Source: Arion vulgaris (Eukaryota > Mollusca > Gastropoda > Stylommatophora > Arionidae). From it: DNA of 64,000 nt. Below the pieces are notes generated by a model. That model did no database searches. It was not told where the DNA came from and saw nothing but the letters and a program-made list of their open reading frames with translations. The position numbers and the translations under genes are program-made. Positions 21,655-32,040 of the stretch are shown one piece after another; within the stretch, counting starts at the first letter, position 1; each line of letters starts with the position of its first letter. The stretch is taken from assembly GCA_020796225.1 (NCBI GenBank), contig CM036753.1:9380501-9444500 (forward strand). The letters run 5' to 3'.

Positions 21655-21865
21655 TGCCTCTTCTATTATAAACAGTACAGTAAGGGCTACATAGAACCAA
21701 TAATGACATACGGAAGCAGGTCATGGACAATAAACAAACATATCGAAAACTCTCTGAGGGACATATAGATGTGGTTTTGCAGAAGAATGATAAGAATCCC
21801 ATGGACTGCTAAAATGACTAATGTTGATGTGTTTAATGAGGTCAAGACACAGAGAAAACTTTATA
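21655..21865 (+). pseudogene. LINE reverse transcriptase C-terminal remnant
   Basis: Reads YIEPIMTYGSRSWTINKHIE, a stop after SLRDI, then MWFCRRMIRIPWTAKMTNVD and VFNEV. This is the familiar 'YGSETWTL..../W..RRML.I.WT..VTN..V' region of LINE ORF2. A hAT MITE lies immediately downstream and probably interrupts the same copy. Confidence 0.8.
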
Positions 21866-21873
21866 CTCAATAT

Positions 21874-22031
21874 CAGTGGCGGCTCGTCATTAAGGATCAG
21901 TGGTGTCAGGCCCCATCACAATAATGTCTAATATTGTTTAATAAATTAAAATATAACCTAATCTAAAACCATGATTTTTGCGAACATTTGTGTCTGGCCC
22001 CACCAACACAAAAGATCATGTGCCACCACTG
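21874..22031. mobile_element. hAT-type MITE, copy 2
   Basis: 158 bp from CAGTGGCGGCTCGTCATTAA to the inverse end (cagtggtggcacatgatc when read inward). The 8-bp target duplication ctcaatat at 21866-21873 and 22032-22039 is perfect. Same family as 1295-1460 and 47641-47791. The three copies have different target sequences, which shows independent insertions. Confidence 0.93.
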
Positions 22032-22129
22032 CTCAATATAAGAAAGAGTTATATTTGTATTACGAAAACGTTGTATTGTTTCAACATGAATTCATGTGTC
22101 CTCATCTAACAGAAGGTGGTTGAGCTATC

Positions 22130-22330
22130 AAAAAATGTACATATTAACAACATTACACTTCCCAACGATGGATGGTGCTAGTGATGCAAGCATAGCTGCT
22201 AATTCATTGCCTCAAACACCCGTATGTACAGGACAACAGATCGAAATATGTAGATGGAGGTTGTAAGCTTTGATAGACAACATTCACTCAAAGCTAAAGC
22301 TAAAGCTACATCAGTTTCTCATCTGGTAGT
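22130..22330 (-). pseudogene. LINE-delta RNase H fragment
   Basis: The segment gacaacagatcgaaatatgt, ggaggttgtaagctttgata, gacaacattcactc parallels 60465-60535, where the frame is an RNase H end. Heavily decayed. Confidence 0.5.
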
Positions 22331-23190
22331 TGTATATTACTTGTGTATGCTAAGCTAAAACGCTGATTTCGTATTTGACCTTCTTTACCGTGGCTACAAT
22401 CAGAAGTAATCTGTACTCTGATTACTAGGTCGCGTCAAAAGTTAGAAGACCAAACGTAGACACTTACCCATAATTATATAACATTTACATTTACTCTCTG
22501 TTGTTAGTTTTATTTATTTGTGAACTTATTTGTAATCATGACATATTTGGCTACATGAGAAAGAGATTATTTAACCAACTATTTATTTAATTAATGTATA
22601 ATTTTTGCATGCTGGCTTGCAGTTTGGCTATTACATTAACGTTTGTTTCTTGTGATATTTAACAGTGGCCCAAACATATTGTATTATCTTATACTTCTAC
22701 GTGTCTAACTTACAAAGTTGATGATGTCCTTACAAAGGTCCCTACGAAATGTAATCGATATACCTTGCTCAGAATATGGACCCTCCCAAGGCTGCACTAT
22801 ACGGTTCTCAAGTTCACTTATGTTCGCTGGGTTTTGCTTATAAAAACAAAATTGTGTAAATAAATTAGAAAAACGTTACATATAGTCCATGACCTATTGA
22901 TCTGATCGTTTATTTAGGTCAGCTCTGGATTACGTCACATATTTCAAATACCTTACAAAAACAAGTTATAAAATATATAGTTTGTAAACGACTTGAAATT
23001 CATTACCAAACAATAACTGCAACATGATTAGGTATTTTATGTAAGGAGAATCTAAGAAGAGACAAATTTGTTTCTACATTTTGTAAATATTTTTGATTAA
23101 AAGAGAAATGTAGACGTAGGCCATATTTGTGAACTATTCAGGTAGAGATGACTGCCATGTTTTAATTAAGACATGAGGTTAGATGTTCGT
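22331..23190. other. No feature recognised
   Basis: AT-rich, with no repeat or domain seen. Confidence 0.5.
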
Positions 23191-23194
23191 TACT

Positions 23195-23592
23195 CGTGCC
23201 AAAGGTTCGCTCCCTCGTGAAACCATCTAGAAAGTTTTACAAATATCCTTGATCTCAGTGCAGGTGAGATCGAGTTCTTAGTCCTATCAGAGACGGACGA
23301 TAAAACATTGGTTCCATGTTCAATTTAGACAGGTAAAATAATCGTTGGCAGTTCAAAATCGAGACGAGCAGGCTGAAAAGCCACTGCCGGGCATAATTCA
23401 TTAGAAAAGATGAAAAATAAAATTATTATCAAAATATCTTTGCCATCTTCAAAAGGGACCATCGCCGGTGCTATGGAGTTGGCGCACTGCAGCTAAGATC
23501 TTCCTGTGTAAGAAAAATATCGGGGCCCACATGGTAACGCACCAAGGTGCAATGATGATGGTCCTAACAATCAATCAATCAACTAAGACATG
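23195..23592 (+). mobile_element. Retroposon family B, copy 3, with intact tail
   Basis: The most complete family B copy: gccactgccgggcataattc, gaccatcgccggtgctatgg, gcccacatggtaacgcacc, aggtgcaatgatgatggtcc, then caatcaatcaatca. It parallels the minus-strand copies at 2.9 and 5.4 kb. The upstream part (23195-23290) may be its head, but I cannot make out clear Pol III boxes. Confidence 0.68.
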
Positions 23593-23635
23593 ATCGCAGA
23601 ATAGGGTTTGGGGAGGGGAGTTGTGCTAATAGTGA

Positions 23636-23925
23636 GGTCGCTGTTAGCGCAGCAGATAACACATTGCATTAGTGACCGTGAGAGTGGTTCGATGCAATTT
23701 TTGGTCAAATATTTTCTGTGTGCACACAGTACGCGATTAGACTACGAGAAACTCTGATCATTTAATTGGAGATATAAATCACAAGTACATCTGAAGTCAA
23801 AGTAAGGCTCACCTGAATAGCGGTGTGTACTGGTGAAAAGAAAAGCAAGCCTTCAGGTAAAAACTCAGTCATATTACGTGCTCTGACTTCACCTGAAGTG
23901 ATATTGGTAGAACAAAAACAAAACT
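23636..23925 (+). mobile_element. SINE-H copy 2, uninterrupted
   Basis: Head cgctgttagcgcagcagata (box A), then gagagtggttcgatgca (box B). The body has gtgtgcacacagtacgcgat, gaagtcaaagtaaggctcac, ggtgtgtactggtgaaaaga and acttcacctgaagtgatatt. This is the empty-site reference for the MITE-interrupted copy at 1.1-1.6 kb. Confidence 0.82.
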
Positions 23926-23954
23926 AATAAAGTTGTACGACTTAATGATTAAAT

Positions 23955-24232
23955 CGCCCGTGTGGAACCGGGGCCCGCAAGGGAAGCAAATAACAGTATC
24001 ACTGCAACCTATAACGCATGTCGTAAGAGGTTACTGATGTAGGCCCTAGGGATGCTACCTAGTAAATAAAAAGCAGCGCAGAAATCGAATATGCTGGCCT
24101 ACTTGTAGGCGCATAACTGGCACATCGTACAATCGCTCTTGGGCTCAGATCACATACAAATCACACAGAGTGGTTGACAAGTAGTCGATTTGGAGCGTTC
24201 GTCGAAGAACACGTGATTAAATGCTAGTTATC
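23955..24232 (+). mobile_element. SINE-D copy 1
   Basis: Head gtgtggaaccggggcccgca followed by agggaagcaaataacagtat, acgcatgtcgtaagaggtta, aatatgctggcctacttgta, ggcgcataactggcacatcg, ggctcagatcacatacaaat and a gcgttcgtcgaagaa end. Copies lie at 25.0, 25.5, 31.5, 42.9, 46.9 and 48.95-50.2 kb. Confidence 0.85.
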
Positions 24233-24545
24233 GTCTATCCATCTTGCTCATATGAAACTTATTAACACAAAGTCGGATACGCTACATTTTATTTGTCAGT
24301 TTTCTTTGATCACTTCTTTCTGTATATATCTCTCAGGATATTGACTTTATTATTCATTGCTTTTAAATTAAAGGAATTCAATATGTTGTTATATCTTATT
24401 GCCAATAAACATGTAATTTCTATGTAAATGTATTGTTTATCGCGGCCACTAATGAGAACTTGATGGAAATTACTAAGAAAATGTTAGTGAAACAAGAGTT
24501 TAAGAAATAACGCTGGAATTGGATAAGACATAAAGTAAGATGATC
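24233..24545. other. No feature recognised
   Basis: AT-rich spacer between a SINE-D and a 49-bp array. Confidence 0.5.
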
Positions 24546-24974
24546 AGCTATTCGTATAGGAACATGATGGATTTTGTTTCATAAATCGTCTATCAGCTAT
24601 TCGTATAGGAACATGATGGTTTTTGTTTCATAAATCGTCTATCAGCTATTCGTATAGGAACATGATGGTTTTTGTTTCATAAATCGTCTATCAGCTATTC
24701 GTATAGGAACATGATGGTTTTTGTTTCATAAATCGTCTATCAGCTATTCGTATAGGAACATGATGGTTTTTGTTTCATAAATCGTCTATCAGCTATTCGT
24801 ATAGGAACATGGGTTTTGTTTCATAAATCGTCTATCAGCTATTCGTATAGGAACATGGGTTTTGTTTCATAAATCGTCTATCAGCTATTCGTATAGGAAC
24901 ATGGGTTTTGTTTCATAAATCGTCTATCAGCTATTCGTATAGGAACATGGGGGTTTTGTTTCATAAATCGTCTA
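24546..24974. repeat. 49-bp minisatellite ending at a SINE-D 5' end
   Basis: Nine copies with cagctattcgtataggaaca, tgatggtttttgtttcataa and atcgtctat. The last four have a shortened tggg(g)ttttg variant. The last unit runs directly into the SINE-D head at 24975. Confidence 0.96.
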
Positions 24975-25207
24975 TGTGGAGACAGGACTCGCAATGAAAG
25001 TGAACAATAGTACCACTGCGACCTACAAAGTATGTCGTACGAGGGGACTGAGGTAGGGGCCTAGGAAAGCCACCATAGTAAATAAAAACGTAGCAGAAAT
25101 TGGATATGCGTGCCTACTTGTATAATCGCTCTTAGGCTTAGATCACATAAAAATCACCGCGAGGTTTAGCAAGGGGTCGGTATGGAACGTTCGAAGAAGT
25201 AGTTAAT
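24975..25207 (+). mobile_element. SINE-D copy 2
   Basis: gtggagacaggactcgcaat, gaacaatagtaccactgcga, cctacaaagtatgtcgtacg, agaaattggatatgcgtgcc, gtatggaacgttcgaagaag. A short internal deletion removes the gcgcataactggcaca part. Confidence 0.85.
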
Positions 25208-25542
25208 CTGCACACAAAAACCAACAGATTATACTGTTAGCGCTGTTATTAATCATATATCTCGCTCGAGTTGTATAGGAACACAAGTTAATCTATGAAT
25301 ATTATCTTGCTATTTTGAAAACAACACATATATTATTTATTTATCCTATGTGTGTCAGATGGTACTGTATGACTAACTATGTTATATAAGTGAACCATTC
25401 TTGATTTGTTTCATAGTCAGCTCATTTGTTTCGTACTTCTGTTGATGACATTACTGCTAAACACTTCTACTCTCTTGTAGACGGTCTCTTTTCTCAGTTG
25501 TTTATTATTTTCTTCAGTTGATTTCTTGAAGTGTTCATTTAC
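25208..25542. other. No feature recognised
   Basis: No repeats or domains. Confidence 0.5.
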
Positions 25543-25640
25543 CTGTCCGCCCGAGTGGTTACGGGGCCCACATTTGGGGTGTAATAATAGAACCACTGCT
25601 ACCTGCCATGCATTCGTAAGAGGCGACTAGGGAGGTTTGA
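25543..25640 (+). mobile_element. SINE-D head fragment
   Basis: Starts gtccgcccgagtggttacgg (box-A-like), then gtaataatagaaccactgct, acctgccatgcattcgtaag and aggcgactagggagg, parallel to SINE-D positions 1-95. The rest of the element is diverged or absent. A possible tail, cgcaaagaagaagacga, lies at 25780-25800. Confidence 0.65.
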
Positions 25641-26246
25641 CTGACAACGGATGCACGTGTCCTAAACGTATAGAAGTCTATGCGTTTAGGGGCCTAACAA
25701 ACCAATGTGCAACGTATAAACGTTCTTGGCAAAGATCAAACATATCGCAAAGAGTGATTAAAATTGGTCGTAAAGAACGAACGCAAAGAAGAAGACGACG
25801 ATTTACCTGCTCAGTCTCTGCTAGTTTCCTTTCTGCGTTCTGCAATTTCTGTTTTAAAAGTTTGTAGTCGTCTTGTATGTGTTTATTTTAGTTCACTATA
25901 TTCCAGCCACATTTATTCTGACAACTTGTATTATATCTTTTTGCAAGGTTAAAATGTGTTTATTGTATCTGGATGCTGGGTATTGTATGTTGTTGCATCA
26001 ATTATTTTACTCCTCTGCATTTCTGTATAACTAACCTTTCTATCATAATAGATGCTTCTGTTGCTGCTAGCGAACAACTTGTATCTGTTGCTATCTGTTT
26101 TGAGTTTAGACTATGCACATTTTGTTCAAGACATTTTGTTACTGTTAAATTATCTGTGAAATGAACGTTACTCAACTTTCTTCTGTATTTCTTGCTATTA
26201 TTTCCTTAAAAAATAGATGAGACTGCAGTAAAACTATTTCATTGGA
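25641..26246. other. No firm feature
   Basis: May hold the diverged remainder of the SINE-D copy. Otherwise unrecognised. Confidence 0.45.
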
Positions 26247-26334
26247 AAAACACGTAATCACAAAGTACTGTAGTTTTACAAATTTATTGTTTTTGTAATT
26301 TGTAAAACTACAGTAATTTGTGATTACGTGTTTT
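26247..26334. repeat. Near-perfect 38-bp-arm hairpin (fold-back)
   Basis: The left arm 26247-26284 and right arm 26297-26334 match at 37 of 38 positions in inverse orientation, with a 12-base loop. The arms begin aaaacacgtaatcacaaagt. The flanks also resemble each other directly (actatttcattgg on the left, actatttccttga on the right), as a target duplication of a tiny fold-back element would. Confidence 0.93.
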
Positions 26335-27359
26335 ACTATTTCCTTGAAATATTATTTTCTCTACTGTCGCAAAGTTGTCTAGATAGTCTCTGATTTCGTT
26401 CTCAATTACACTACAATATAATATTTATAATTCAACTCTGGTATTGACTGGTTTAGGATATGCACGTATTTGGAAACATTGCTTTTTCGTATAATAAGTG
26501 TCCTTACTTGTCTACTATATAATAGCCATCTTCTTCTGCGTTCTCAATAGACTGGGATTTCGGATTCTCTAAGAAAGGCTGCAGTCGACCTCAGATTGTC
26601 AGCCACCCAATACTGTTTTTCTTGGACACTGGGAAAGTGGGCCACCTTTTTATTCTAAGGTCTGCATACTGAGAACAGTTCGTAGGTTATACTCTGTCCC
26701 CGTACTCATCAAGCCATAGGGGCATAGGGCATTGGTGCCTATCATGAATTTAGTGTACGGGTAGTGTCTCACTCATTTTGTTATAACCCGTCCGGAGGCA
26801 AACTATGACAGTCTGTTCCCTTATGGACAGTTGGCAATATCCATCATCCCTTTTGGGTTTTTAGTTTCCTTTCTCCCACTTTGCTTTATAGTGCCCTCTG
26901 GGACAACATCTAAGAGCTAAGATCGTGTCAAACACCGAATCTAAAGTAATGAAGGTTCCTTTATCAAGGACGTATAATACATCTACTATACACAAAGTAC
27001 GGGAAAGTATCTACTGTGTTCCACGAGACAAGGGTGCCAACAGTCTAGAGAATGTGAAAGACAGAAAGAGAGACACATTCCTAATTATTCAACCTGAACA
27101 TTCATTACTGAAGACATCTTAGATATAATATATGTGATAACGTCAAATTGCATGAAACCAGCCTTGCTTATCGTGACTCAATCATAATAAGCTTTCCAAC
27201 TGACATACAGATCAGTTTGAACTTAACACACGTCTGAACGTACGACAGTCTGGAACTGAGTACATGCCGCTTGATTGACAGCTCTATTTTGTCTAATCTG
27301 TTCAAACTGTCGAGCAATTTTCTCATGCAACTCCAGAATCATATACACATCGTTCTTGT
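26335..27359. other. Mostly unrecognised
   Basis: Around 26805-26845 the string tcccttatggacagttggca followed by atatccatcatccc resembles the SINE-A tail near 43560 (tcccgttaggacagttgata). This may be a diverged retroposon 3' end. Nothing else recognised. Confidence 0.4.
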
Positions 27360-27760
27360 TGATGTTTTAGGCTATTTGTCTGACGTAATTACACTCCGTG
27401 CAGACCCATAGGTGCTCAGTTTCCCCCAACATATATCGAAGAGCATGCATACTGATGGTTCCTGTGGCTCGCTGGTTAAATACACTTCTCAATCTGCCCT
27501 TCATGCATCCATATCTACTTGTACAACGGATAACACCTAACTGCTTAAAACGCTGAATCGATTCAACATCTATTTTAGTGTCTTCATCCAACATGCAGTC
27601 GTGAGGAGACTGAAGAACATCCCCTTTATCCATTTTCAACTCCCCAACAATCAATGCCGTTGATGCAAGTCGATCCGCTCTCACATTGCCGCAAACACCC
27701 ATATTTCTGTGATATTTGCCAAACATTTCATGCAATTACTTGTACTAAACATTCTTTAAA
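27360..27760 (-). pseudogene. LINE-delta RNase H end and C-terminal domain
   Basis: An open 122-codon frame (27367-27735). It starts within RNase H (GVCGNVRADRLASTA, the 'G..GN..AD.LA' motif with the last catalytic Asp). A linker follows with LDEDTKIDVESIQRFKQLGV, then QRATGTISMHALRYMLGETE and HLWVCTEC, a Cys-containing C-terminal segment. The same order is seen at 59.3-59.6 and 60.1-60.5 kb. The RT and endonuclease parts are missing, so this is a 5'-truncated retrotransposon and not a host RNase H. Confidence 0.82.
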
Positions 27761-28808
27761 CAACAGAAGTATTTATAGAAAACATTCGATTCATACTACA
27801 GGAAATCAAATTAGCCAGCTTATGTAATTCAAGGACGGATTTCAATATCTTTTGTTTAGAGACTATTTTACAAGTTGCTTAATTTCGAGAATTACGTCAT
27901 CTCATATAATATTAGCCTGAGACTAACTCAAACATATATATTTTTATTCATAAATATCAGTTACTTTTCTGCTACATTCCTGAATTCATAAGAAAAAAAC
28001 TCTTCATCACATGGTTAGCTAGAGGCAGACATTTTATAAATATTAAGTTGCCTATTTTTATCCTTTTGTGGATGTTTTATACAGAGGTCGTGTTAAAATT
28101 TCGATTTAGTAGCCCAGAAACAGAAGAACAAATATTGATACCGAATAGAGTTACGGCATAGAAAAATAGAATTGTTTGATATATTGACACATGATATAAG
28201 TGTAGGAGACTTGACCCGAGAAAACAAATATAAACATTCAACCTCTCAGTTGATGTAGTATAGATGTACTCCAGGGTCATTCTACAAAATCAAGACTTAG
28301 AATTTAATTATTATAATTGATCAAATCGCAACTAGTACTAAACAGATTTGACACCCGTTACTTCGCTTCATGGGCAACTGCAAACAATATCTAACATCAT
28401 ACATCATAAACAAAGATAATTGTAAGAGATTGGCAATAGACTGACAGGCATTGTAAGCGGCAGTGATTGATGACCCACACAATTAAAAGAGAAAAGTGAT
28501 TGCGTACTGAGGCGGAACAAAAATGCAGAGGGTAAAGAGACCATCTGCCACATCAGCTCAAGCCACCTGACTTACTTGCTGCAACTGTTGCAATGATTGC
28601 CCCTCCAAAATATGACACCACAGCCCTAACACACGAGGTGATTCAGCAGGTGGAAGAATCGATACTGATATACAACACAGATTCGACAAAGCAATTCTTC
28701 AAATCATTATTGAAATGATATTGATTTTCAACTGGGAATATGTATCTTTCCACAGAATGCAGAGTGCCAGAGAAACTGTAAATAGGCACGAGTATCCACA
28801 ACAACTAC

Positions 28809-28810
<2 letters not shown>
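27761..28810. other. No feature recognised
   Basis: Long AT-rich stretch with no tandem repeats or domain-bearing frames. Confidence 0.5.

Positions 28811-28857
<47 letters not shown>
28811..28857. repeat. (TA)n microsatellite
   Basis: About 23 TA units abutting the 3' end of a minus-strand LINE remnant, consistent with its simple-repeat tail. Confidence 0.95.
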
Positions 28858-28859
<2 letters not shown>

Positions 28860-29130
28860 TCATCAAATAGCGTGTACTGAGCAGAACTTCGCCACCCCAA
28901 CAGTCCTCCGGAATTTATCTCTCTCATAGGCCAGATGTCCTGCCTCTGCAGACGTCATGTTCAAACCATCAGTTACATTCTGAATCCATCTTCTCCGTGG
29001 TCTTCCTCTTCTTCTCTCTTGCCGTATGCCTCCTTCCATGATGGTCTTCTCCAGCCCTTCATGTCTTTTTATATGTCCAAATACCTAAATTTTCTCTTTC
29101 TTTTTTGTAACATCAGCCAGTTGTCTTTGA
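28855..29130 (-). pseudogene. LINE-gamma C-terminal remnant, open frame
   Basis: The minus strand reads FGHIKRHEGLEKTIMEGGIR, QERRRGRPRRRWIQNVTDGL, NMTSAEAGHLAYERDKFRR and TVGVAKFCSVHAI, then a stop in gatgatgat. This is the complete tail from the 'GH..R' motif through the GRPRRRW motif to the natural stop, with no internal stops, and is the least decayed LINE piece here. It ends in a TA microsatellite. Confidence 0.85.
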
Positions 29131-29190
29131 TTTTGATTTCTTTCTGGTTAGACCTATTTGTTCTCTTCTCTGACTATGATATACGGAGGA

Positions 29191-29195
<5 letters not shown>

Positions 29196-29254
<59 letters not shown>
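29196..29254. repeat. (TA)n microsatellite
   Basis: About 29 TA units, producing a spurious Tyr-Ile frame. Confidence 0.95.
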
Positions 29255-29257
<3 letters not shown>

Positions 29258-29659
29258 CTGAAAATGTTCAAATATTCCAGACCCTGCAGAAATCTGCCAA
29301 CTAAATCTATATGTCTGTTGAATCCTGTTTCTCATGTGCATTCTATGCCACTTTAAACCTGCAAATCAAAATCCGCCGTCACTGCACTTATGGAATGTCA
29401 TTTTCCATTATTTGAACTACTTCTCAATATTTCAACTTCTCTTATTCCACAAGACGTATTATCATTTCTCAGCAACTCCTTTTGTTGAGCTAAGCAAACG
29501 GACGACTGTCTCTCATTTCACTATATGTCATTTCTGTACTTGGAAATAAATTATGTCTCAAAAGTTCGTTTTATTTATAATATTTTTTGTTTCATGTATA
29601 CTTTCTTTCTCGCTTCATTTATAGTTCTTGTGGTCTAAACTATAGTTTCTTTTAGCAGC
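29255..29659. other. No feature recognised
   Basis: No repeats or domains; pyrimidine-rich toward the right. Confidence 0.5.
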
Positions 29660-31365
29660 ATATTTAGTCTTCCACGCTTCATCTATAATTCTAGTCTCAT
29701 CTATAGTTTTTTTTCTAATTTCATCAATTGTTTTTTTTTTATCTATAGTTCGCCTACCCATCTTTAGTCATTTTTCTAAATTTGATAAATAACTTTAAGT
29801 TACAACTAAAGTTCTTCTAGTTTCCTCTACACTTTTTAGACTCATAAATGTAGTTTGTTTTTCTAATTTTATCTATAGTTTGTTTTAGTTTTTCTATAGA
29901 TCTTCTAGTCTCATATATAGTTCTTCTATTTTAATCTATTTTTCTAATTTCATCTATAGTCATTCTAGTTTTATTTATAATTCTTCTAGTCTCATCTATA
30001 GTTCTGCCAGTTTCATCTATAATTTGTCTAGTCTCATCTATAGTTCTGCCAGTTTCATCTATAATTTGTCTAGTCTCATCTATAGTTCTGTCAGTTTCAT
30101 CTATAATTTGTCTAGTCTCATCTATAATTCTGTCAGTTTCATCTATAATTTGTCTAGTCTCATCTATAGTTCTGCCAGTTTCATCTATAATTTGTCTAGT
30201 CTCATCTATAGTTGTGCCAGTTTCATTTATAATTTGTCTAGTCTCATCTATAGTTCTGTAAGTTTCATCTATAATTTGTCTAGTCTCATCTATAGTTCTG
30301 TCAGTTTCATCTATAATTTGTCTAGTCTCATCTATAGTTCTGCCAGTTTCATCTATAATTTGTCTAGTCTCATCTATAGTTCTGTCAGTTTCATATATAA
30401 TTTGTCTATTCTCATCTATAGTTCTGTCAGTTTCATCTATAATTTGTCTAGTCTCATCTATAGTTCTGCCAGTTTCATTTATAATTTGTCTAGTCTCATC
30501 TATAATTCTGTCAGTTTCATCTATAATTTGTCTACTCTCATCTATAGTTCTGCCAGTTTCATCTATAATTTGTCTAGTCTCATCTATAGTTCTGCCAGTT
30601 TCATCTATAATTTGTCTAGTCTCATCTATAGTTCTGTCAGTTTCATAATTTGTCTAGTCTCATCTATAGTTCTGCCAGTTTCATCTATAATTTGTCTAGT
30701 CTCATATATAGTTCTGTCAGTTTCATCTATAATTTGTCTAGTCTCATCTATAGTTCTGCCAGTTTCATCTATAATTTGTCTAGTCTCATCTATAGTTCTG
30801 CCAGTTTCATCTATAATTTGTCTAGTCTCATCTATAGTTCTGTCAGTTTCATCTATAATTTGTCTAGTCTCATCTATAGTTCTGTCAGTTTCATCTATAA
30901 TTTGTCTAGTCTTATCTATAATTCTGTCAGTTTCATCTATAATTTGTCTAGTCTCATCTATAGTTCTGCCAGTTTCATCTATAATTTGTCTAGTCTCATC
31001 TATAGTTCTGCCAGTTTCATCTATAATTTGTCTAGTCTCATCTATAGTTCTGTCAGTTTCATCTATAATTTGTCTAGTCTCATCTATAGTTCTGCCAGTT
31101 TCATCTATAATTTGTCTAGTCTCATCTATAGTTCTGTCAGTTTCATCTATAATTTGTCTAGTCTCATCTATAGTTCTGTCAGTTTCATCTATAATTTGTC
31201 TAGTCTCATCTATAGTTCTGCCAGTTTCATCTATAATTTGTCTAGTCTCATCTATAGTTCTGCCAGTTTCATCTATAATTTGTCTAGTCTCATCTATAGT
31301 TCTGTCCGTTTCATCTATAATTTGTCCAATTTCATCTACAGTTCTTTTAGTCTCATCTATGTACA
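29660..31365. repeat. 42-bp (2 x 21) minisatellite, ~32 clean copies
   Basis: The core (about 29990-31340) alternates two related 21-mers, tcatctatagttctgccagt and tcatctataatttgtctagt, so the true period is 42. The left shoulder (29660-29990) has strongly diverged 21-mers (catctatagttcttctagt and similar), suggesting that an older 21-bp array gave rise to a homogenised 42-bp dimer. Because 42 is a multiple of 3, frames of 456 and 239 codons (plus) and 246 codons (minus) stay open. They consist only of the 14-residue repeat and I do not call them genes. Confidence 0.96.
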
Positions 31366-31474
31366 TTAATTTAAATACCCTGAAATCCTGGTAACATCAG
31401 ATGGCTGATGCTGGTAAGAAATGAAGAACAGAAAAGGGCAGGTCAAAGTCAACAAGAATTTTGGCTTTCCCGTC

Positions 31475-31530
31475 TGAGCTAGTCGGCCTTATGATGGCGG
31501 GGGCCACGATAAAACAGATCACTGTCAATT
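31475..31530 (+). mobile_element. Possible SINE-D head fragment
   Basis: cccgtctgagctagtcggcc and gggggccacgataaaacaga then tcactgtcaa follow the order of the SINE-D first ~55 bases. The SINE then stops at the left edge of a 69-bp duplication. Confidence 0.45.
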
Positions 31531-31532
31531 GA

Positions 31533-31671
31533 AGTCAGAATGAGAGTTAACACTTTAACATACACGATGAACACATGTAACAAGTGTGTGAGTAGACTTG
31601 AAGTCAGAATGAGAGTTAACACTTTAACATACACGATGAACACATGTAACAAGTGTGTGAGTAGACTTATA
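31533..31671. repeat. 69-bp tandem duplication
   Basis: Two essentially identical copies containing cttgaagtcagaatgagagt, taacactttaacatacacga and acaagtgtgtgagtaga. Confidence 0.95.
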
Positions 31672-32040
31672 CACATAAGTTTAAAATGATTGACAATTTT
31701 TGTAAAGATTTCCACACATTACATAACATGTGCACACGTTGTTGCCACAATGTCTACAATATCAATATGCAATAATATGTGTTGGAATTGTTAAATGACT
31801 ACATATAAATATAACACATATTAATGTATGTTTATGTGGTCTATGTTGAGTAAAGTAACTATTCGCGATGCTCTTGAAGTATGTAAATGTCCAACTGTGT
31901 AACGAACAGACATGCACAGACCGTCGACCTATTTTGATATAATTTTCAGAGCTTCTATATATCTTCTTCGGCGATCTCTGGTAAACTGTGGACAACAAAC
32001 TGGACAGTCAGTTTCAGGCCTGTCATGTTTACCCATGCTG
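31672..32040. other. No feature recognised
   Basis: AT-rich spacer between arrays. Confidence 0.5.

Noticed and set aside
8431..26334. A link between the 26-bp array and the 26.2-kb hairpin through the shared gtagttttacaaa
   Set aside because: A 13-base AT-rich match is weak given dozens of array units, and nothing else is shared.
27367..27735. A host RNase H gene
   Set aside because: The RNase H motif is followed by the LINE C-terminal Cys segment and is repeated in several decayed copies, so it is retrotransposon-derived.
30024..31394. A 456-codon open frame
   Set aside because: It consists only of the 42-bp repeat. A unit length divisible by three keeps several frames open on both strands at once, so this is not evidence of a gene.
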